From: Paracentrotus lividus | Taxonomy: Eukaryota > Echinodermata > Echinoidea > Camarodonta > Echinidae | NCBI GenBank assembly: GCA_940671915.1 | Contig: CALNVZ010000904.1 | Span: 1 to 64,000, forward strand | Reading direction: 5' to 3' | DNA length: 64,000 nucleotides | Part shown: positions 58,206 through 64,000 of the stretch, piece by piece | Layout of the letters: each line of letters opens with the position of its first letter | Numbering within the stretch: the first letter of the stretch is position 1 | Translations under genes and position numbers: made by a program | Notes under the pieces: generated by a model | The model's input: only the letters and a program-made list of their open reading frames with translations | Told to the model about the DNA's origin: nothing | Database searches by the model: none

Positions 58206-58700
58206 AGAAAGCCTGAAATAAGAGGAGCAATTAAAAACAGATCATCATGTTAATCGGTCATTAAAGATAGGAGAGTGTTGTCATGGTTGTGAAAGTTTGA
58301 CAAATTTCGTTGTAGGCCCTATGGGGATCCTCAAATTGGTTTTAAAAAAATCATCAAAATTGCTCATTTTGTTGACAACTCTTCATAGATTTTCATATTT
58401 TCCCTTGAATTTTTCTGATTTCAGATTGTCTCCTGATGACTTTGACATTTTAGGTGTGAAGTATATTTTAATATGTCATATATTCAGCTCAGAATGGGGA
58501 AAGCTGCTTCTATAAAAGACAATGGGGAAATCTGAAATGTGGTGTACAAATCAAATGAATAGTTCACAAAAAAAAAAACACATTTTGAAGCCATTTTTCA
58601 TGAGGATCCCCATAGAAATTACAACGAAACTTTTAGAAAAGAACATTTTGATGAAGCTATATTTAAATTGTTACTCTCATTTTAACCTTTATTAAAAGAT
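58206..58700. mobile_element. Palindromic MITE, second relative
   Basis: TATGGGGATCCTCAAATTGG at the left and GAGGATCCCCATAGAAATTA at the right are inverted; the outline is as at 51115-51710. Non-coding. Confidence 0.55.
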
Positions 58701-59519
58701 TGATAAACGATTCAGGAAAATATACATATTAGAGGTCTATTTTCAATAGGAAAGATGAAAATTTCAAATCAATTCTTTAAAAATCCAGAATGAACAAGCG
58801 AGATATAACACCTATGTAGGAAATCAGCCAGGACCAATAACTTGATTTGTTGAAAATGATTGCTTTAATATATGATATTATTTTATTCATAGAAGAATTT
58901 CCTCTCAACCAGCGAGCAGAATATAAAAATAATAGGAACAAAATGTTGGACAACATTATAACTTGAGAAATAATGTTTTCCAAACATTTGAATAAAGAAC
59001 AGAATATGACTAGCTAGGTACAAAATAATTTTACATTCCAATACACTGTACATTAAATGATTAATATATAATATAACTTTGCAATAATGAATGAAGTATT
59101 TTCTTTATGTTATCCAACTGTATATATATTACCCAAAGAAATACCGCCAATATATACATAATATTTAGAATATATAAATTCTATACGTTCGCCTAAAGAA
59201 AAAACGTGTTACGAAAATGTAGGCCTATAGGCTTTAAAAAGAAATGGAATACTAGTAACCCCCTGCCCAATCATACTGACAATACCGGACGGTCACCGAT
59301 TGTTTTTGTTGTTTCTGCATGGGGGGTATACACTAAGGTCAACCACAATTAGATCATCAATAAACCCAACCTTTCCAAGTTTAGACATCATTTGCAAAGA
59401 ATCGAACTAAGAATGTCGATGTTGGAGTAGCACTTAAAATAAATTGTAATAGGCCTACATAGCAATATATTGAATACGAGCTAAATTAAATGCATTATAC
59501 GCCAATGCTGAACTGCTTC
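58701..59519. other. Non-coding intergenic sequence
   Basis: A+T-rich; no gene or repeat recognised. Confidence 0.4.
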
Positions 59520-59759
59520 TTATGCTACAGTCACACAGACACTTACGTATAGATACGCCCGGTTGCGTCCAAATATTATTTCATCTTCTATTCTATCATT
59601 TCTTATGTATTTCTTTGTTTTACTGGATAAACGAAATTATCAATATTTCCACTGCTGACTGTGACGGGTAGGCATCAGTGGGGATCCGCAGAAAAGAAAA
59701 TAATTTTTGGACGCATCGGGACGTAACTATACGTAAGTGTCTGTGTGACTGTAGCATAA
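59520..59759. mobile_element. 240-bp MITE with TTATGCTACAGTCACACAG ends
   Basis: TATGCTACAGTCACACAGAC with ACTTACGTATAG at the left is a near-perfect inverse of CTATACGTAAGT with GTCTGTGTGACTGTAGCATA at the right, an inverted repeat of about 38 bp. The centre is unique. TTA/TAA-type borders would fit a Harbinger MITE, but this is not certain. Confidence 0.8.
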
Positions 59760-60118
59760 AAGACAAACGTAATACAGGAATACCGGAGTTGGTCGAGCTT
59801 TAACATTCACTGTCAACTCTCGGAATTCGCCTATTATATTCACTGCTATTAAAACAATCTACAAACTATACCGTGTGCAGTAAGTATTGTCAGCCCCTAC
59901 GTCATGCTTGCTTTGAATATGTACTTATGGGAGTAATGATTTCGGCTTTCAAACAAATATGCAAGCTTAAGGCCCGGTCCCAGTGGCGTTTAGGACGATT
60001 TACGTATGAATTGCGCACAAAATTGGTTTGCATTCGCTAAATATCCGCAATATTCGTAAAACATGCTTGTTTCAGTTGGCCGACATCCGCACGAGACCGC
60101 GATTATCCGCAAAGGCAA

Positions 60119-60171
60119 ATTTTCCGTTCCCAGGATTTTTGAGCAGCTCAAAAATCCTGGGAACGGAAAAT
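60119..60171. repeat. Perfect 25-bp hairpin inside the Harbinger element
   Basis: ATTTTCCGTTCCCAGGATTT...GAG, a 3-base loop CAG, then the exact complement. It lies in the 5' non-coding part of the element, 150 bp from its left end. Confidence 0.9.
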
Positions 60172-60987
60172 CGTGCCATTTATACGCAATTCATCCACAA
60201 TATATACTTAATCCATGCGCTGAATATCCGGTGTTATCCGCTGATATCCGCAACTGACGGGGTATTGCGGCTTGGCGGCGGAGTTGGATAGTGCGTAAAA
60301 CGGACATACAGCGTTCCTATCACGTCTACATCCCAAACTAAAATAACCTGTAACGAATGCGTACAGACTTGCCACAAAAAGTGCGTTTGTATAACGTCTG
60401 CTTTGCATCTTATTTGCGAACAATATGCGAGTGCTCAAAGACTCATCATATCAAAATCAGACACAAGTCACCAGAAAAGAGTAAAAGATTTCAAAAAAGC
60501 AATCCATTTTTAAAAGCCTTTCCCTAATCATTTCTACTCATTTTTTTTAAAGAACATACAAGAAACATTGAAATTCATAAAAAATCAAAAAAATATTTCC
60601 TCCAAATTAGACAATTTTTAATATTTTGCCGATTTCCTCGACCCTATTCTGAATTTGTTCGGCGACGTGTGTCTGATTTCGATGTGATGCACAGGCGCGG
60701 ATCCAAGAAAACGGAATTGAATGCATTTCTCGGGCCCAATTGTCTGGTGACAAAAGCGGCTCTATTATGTTTACTCATGGGCCCGATAAATTCATTGTAT
60801 GACATCGGTCTGCGTCCGCTACTGATGCATCACATTATGATGTGGCAGAAACTGACATGTGCCAGTCATTGCCAGTGCAGCTGCATGTGGAGAAGTACAG
60901 AATTTTGATGCAGTCATGGATCCCCAAAGACGTGGAATAGTTGCTGCCATCCAACAACATAACAATTAACTTTTCCAAGTCTAGCAA

Positions 60988-62192
60988 TTGCTCCAGAGGC
61001 GGAGAAGGAGGCGAAGAAGAAATCAAAGAGCTATTCATGTGAGAGCATGGATTGGTAGAAGACTGGACCTGGGCATGTACAATAAGTTGATGGTCGAGCT
61101 GAGTAATGAAGATCCTCGTGCCTTTCACAACTTTATGAGAATGCCCCCAGCCATGTTTGACGAATTGGTGGACCGGCTCACTCCCAGACTGACCAAGAAA
61201 CAGATCAACTTCAGACCTAACTTGGAACCTGGTCTCAAGGTGGCACTAACAATGCGCCACCTTTCCTCTGGTACAAAATACAGGGAAATGCAGTATGCCT
61301 TGAGGGTGCCACACAACACCATAAGCAAAGTTGTCAGAGAAGTATGTAAGGCCATACAGGAGGAGTACCTCGATGAGCAGATGACTTGCCCCACCACCGA
61401 AGAAGAATGGCGGAGAATTGCTGATGACTGGCTGCAGAACTGGAACTTTCCTCACACCGTAGGTGCCATTGATGGCAAACATGTGGCATGCAAAGCTCCC
61501 CCAACTCAGGATCGGAATACTACAATTACAAGGGTTTCTTTAGTATAATACTGTTTGCTATGGTCAGTTCCGACTACAAGTTCATTTGGGCTGACGTATC
61601 AGGAAAGGGCTCTGCATCAGATGCCCAAATCTACAACCACAGCGATCTGAAGAAAGGTCTAGAAAACGACGACATCATGGGTTGGCCACGTCCAGATCCC
61701 CTGCCCAATGACACACAAGATGTTCCTTACTTCATTGTGGGCGACGATGCTTTTGCCCTAAGAACATATCTAATGAAGCCATACAGCGCGAGAAAGCTGA
61801 CCAGGGAACAACGCATCTACAATTACAGATTGTCAAGGGCCAGAAGAGTTATAGAGAACACTTTTGGTGTCCTGGTAAACAGATTTCATGTACTGCTCAC
61901 AACCATGCAACACCATGCTGAAACAGTCGGGCTCATAGTGAAGGCTTGTTTTCTGCTTCACAACATTATGCGCACCCGTTACCCTGTCCTGCAGAACAGA
62001 CTTTTGGACGGTCAGCTGCAAAATGAACAAATAGAGCCTGGAGAATGGCGAAGGGGAGAGCATTCGCAATCGTTTCCCCTTTTATTCGTGAAATGTCCGT
62101 ATTTATTCGTCATATCTTCGCTATACATTATTAATACATCCGTAATTCATACGAGGAAATTTGATACTTTGGGTCAATTTTGTTGCGGATGA
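60988..62192 (+). pseudogene. Harbinger (HARBI1-like) DDE transposase, one frameshift
   Basis: The N-terminal part (60988-61548) begins with an Arg-rich stretch and has FHNFMRMPPAMFDELVDRLT, then VPHNTISKVVREVCKAIQ and HTVGAIDGKH with the first catalytic Asp. The rest reads in another frame from 61488: YYNYKGFFSIILFAMVSSDY, YFIVGDDAFALRTYLMKPY with the second Asp, and RRVIENTFGVLVNRF with the Glu. So the full DDE set is present, and the two frames meet near 61500 through a single-base length change. The protein would cut and paste the element at TWA sites with a Myb-like partner. An earlier ATG near 60919 (MDPQRRGIVAAIQ) may be an upstream exon or start. Confidence 0.85.
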
Positions 62193-62264
62193 AAACGATC
62201 GCTCGAAATTTCTAGCCTCAATTCATGCGCAGTTAATCCGCTCGCCACTGGGACCGGGCCTTAA

Positions 62265-63749
62265 AGGTTTACTAAATTAAGAAAACAAATTGGGCTTATT
62301 CAGCGGATAATTACCTTCTAAAAACGAAAGTGAACAATTGTTTTTCCTAATAAAGTCTCAATGACGAAAATGTGAAAATATAGGCTTTGATGACATTCCT
62401 GAAACCCTGTGAGCGCATTGGTTCCTTAGCGAATGACTATTAAAAGTAAGACCCTAAAACACACTGAGACTGCATAATGCGTGTAGGTACACAAAACGCA
62501 ATATTGGACTCCTTTTTGCCAGAGAAAACTAACGAAAATTGAAGAAGAATGAATGTTAGATTTAGTATAGGAAAGTCTAAGAACTATCTGTCACACATCA
62601 GTCAGAACAATTTTGCGCCAAAATATTCAAATCTTGCGTAATTCATCATTCTTCTACCAAACATCCTCGTCTGTCTTTCTGTGCTTTGCTTATCGAAACG
62701 CATTAACAGTCGTTTTTGGGTCCCTGTAAGTTTAGTGCACTATGTTGTACCTCAAAGAACATAACGACTGCTATATGGACTAGGAGTTTATGTGGTGTAG
62801 ACCACAAGGGGTATGTAACTCTGATGGGAGACGCAAGCAACTATGAGCTTGATACGGGCAGCTATGAGGTCGTATGTGTATTTAGTATATACGCACACGA
62901 TGTACTCCTGGGACAAGATTGCCCCCATCAGCATATTCTGCAGCATGCGAAACACATCTCACTCACAAGACTGTAGACATGTACAGAGTCTGATTCTTCG
63001 TCTCGGTATACATTGCACGGAATATTCACCTGTGGATATTGCATAACTGTCCTGCTTCGCTCTATGCAACTATACCACAGTGACTGTTTTATCATCAAAA
63101 TTGACTTCTGTAAGTAGAGAGATGTTATTAATTGTCAGTAGTCTAAACAACGTAACAGTATTCTCATTTCCTTCATAATCGAATTAGGAATATTTAAAGT
63201 CAACTCCGGCAAACTCACTGCAAGTATTGTAAGCCAGTCTGCTCAAGTAAAGTAGGCTTGACTTACTTTTCCAACTCCAAAAGCTTTCAATCTCTTTGAA
63301 AACGATGTATGTATAAAAGCTAGGCCTCATCCATAGTGGTCTTACTATAACCTTATCTACACACAAATTAACATTTATTGATGAAATCGTGTCAAAAATC
63401 AGATTCTATGACCAATGTAATGTGTGAAAGAACAGATAGTCGTCGTGGCAACGGAGCATGGAATATAGCAGCCCCGCCAGCTCGGTGCTCAATGCCTCAC
63501 ATGCATGCACTGTACTGTCCGTGCGACTGCGTACTCTCACAATACGTCACAGTCACGTGACTACGATATCGCTTCATGAAGCTTTTTAGGCGGGGCTTAT
63601 TAGCAGCGGGAATGGGCATTCTATGGGCTTTTCAAATGATTTGTCCTTGATTACCAAAAATGTTTTGGAAAAAATGGGTGGTAAATTGTGACTTTTAATG
63701 ATTCCTCCTAACGAAAAATGGACAATTATTTTTCTAATTTAGTAAACCT
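62265..63749. mobile_element. 1.48-kb TTAA-target element, copy 2 (inverted)
   Basis: AGGTTTACTAAATTAAG at the left and CTAATTTAGTAAACCT at the right, with TTAA at 62261-62264 and 63750-63753. Sequence and length (1485 bp) match copy 1 (34557-36040) in reverse orientation with few visible differences, so the two are fairly young. Its left TTAA is shared with the right border of the Harbinger element. Confidence 0.9.
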
Positions 63750-63753
63750 TTAA

Positions 63754-64000
63754 GCTGTTGAAATAACCTATTTTATGCAGCATAAATGAACTTTGTGTGA
63801 TATGTAAAAGTAGAGCTATGCTTGTTTGAACCTTCACCCAAGAATTTCAAGATCTCAAACCTCCTTTTTGACATTGAAAACTGGTGGACAATAATAACAG
63901 GAGGAAGAAGGAAAGTACTGAGAGCGAAATTAAAAGTATGTTAAATTAGCTCAAACTTGGAGAAAAGAAGGGAAAATGAACAAGGAGATATCAAGTCTGC
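63754..64000. other. Non-coding sequence at right edge
   Basis: No gene or repeat recognised. Confidence 0.4.

Larger units (their letters stand above)
59971..62260 (+). mobile_element. Harbinger/PIF element
   Basis: TIR of 18 bp, GGCCCGGTCCCAGTGGCG, at 59971-59988, with its inverse at 62243-62260. Both ends are bordered by TTAA, which contains the 3-bp TWA target typical of this superfamily. It holds one transposase frame on the plus strand. The usual second, Myb-like gene is not seen: the 1 kb before the transposase is stop-dense. Short ATCCGC motifs cluster near the left end. Confidence 0.9.

Noticed and set aside
1-64000. CRISPR array, operon or phage features
   Set aside because: The window is eukaryotic: spliced genes, SINE, LINEs. 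The regular repeats are minisatellites or transposon arms.
1-64000. LTR retroelement, Polinton or other virus-like fossil
   Set aside because: I saw no LTR pair, protease, integrase, capsid or envelope-like sequence; all reverse transcriptases here are of the LINE type.

Overview
The window looks like nuclear DNA of a marine invertebrate deuterostome, most probably an echinoderm (a sea urchin is my best guess). The reasons are A+T-rich sequence with intron-rich genes, SRCR and WSC receptor exons, a tRNA-derived SINE, CR1/L2- and RTE-like LINEs, many TIR transposons, and a fold-back element whose inverted repeats are built of short tandem units, as in the TU elements of sea urchins. The species is inferred, not shown.

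Every host gene I can support lies on the minus strand. (1) At the right is a complete six-exon regucalcin/SMP-30 gene (56573 down to 45907, 303 codons) with all metal and substrate residues and one GC-AG intron. (2) To its left are three related type I membrane receptors. Gene C (44068-39879) has only its stalk, membrane and long cytoplasmic exons; a 100-N gap lies just upstream, where the ectodomain exons should be. Gene B (32872-24205) is complete: signal peptide, SRCR, WSC, Ser/Thr stalk, TM and tail, seven exons with matching phases and 403 codons. Gene A (15600 leftwards) has signal, SRCR and WSC exons, one decayed WSC exon and a stalk exon at 738-878; its TM and tail lie beyond the left edge.

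Genes A and B sit on a duplicated block of several kb (about 13.5-19.6 kb and 29.7-38.0 kb). It works as an internal clock: two transposons in copy B have clean empty sites in copy A, and the SRCR exon is more diverged than the surrounding introns. The tails differ. B has YxxI motifs and C has three YxxP motifs, so the paralogues may feed different SH2 adaptors.

Much of the rest is mobile DNA. From left to right: a hAT-type MITE; a TIR element with repeated right ends; a LINE ORF1; a broken CR1/L2-like LINE; two mariner-type elements, one carrying a GC-rich hAT-like element; two fold-back elements inside gene B; an RTE-like LINE; a SINE; a palindromic mariner MITE; two copies of a 1.48-kb TTAA element; a minisatellite-ended fold-back element; a cluster of palindromic and Tc1 elements in regucalcin intron 5; and a Harbinger element with a nearly intact transposase. 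Three times, two unrelated elements abut exactly at a shared TA or TTAA target duplication. I saw no LTR retrovirus, Polinton or other capsid- or envelope-bearing element.
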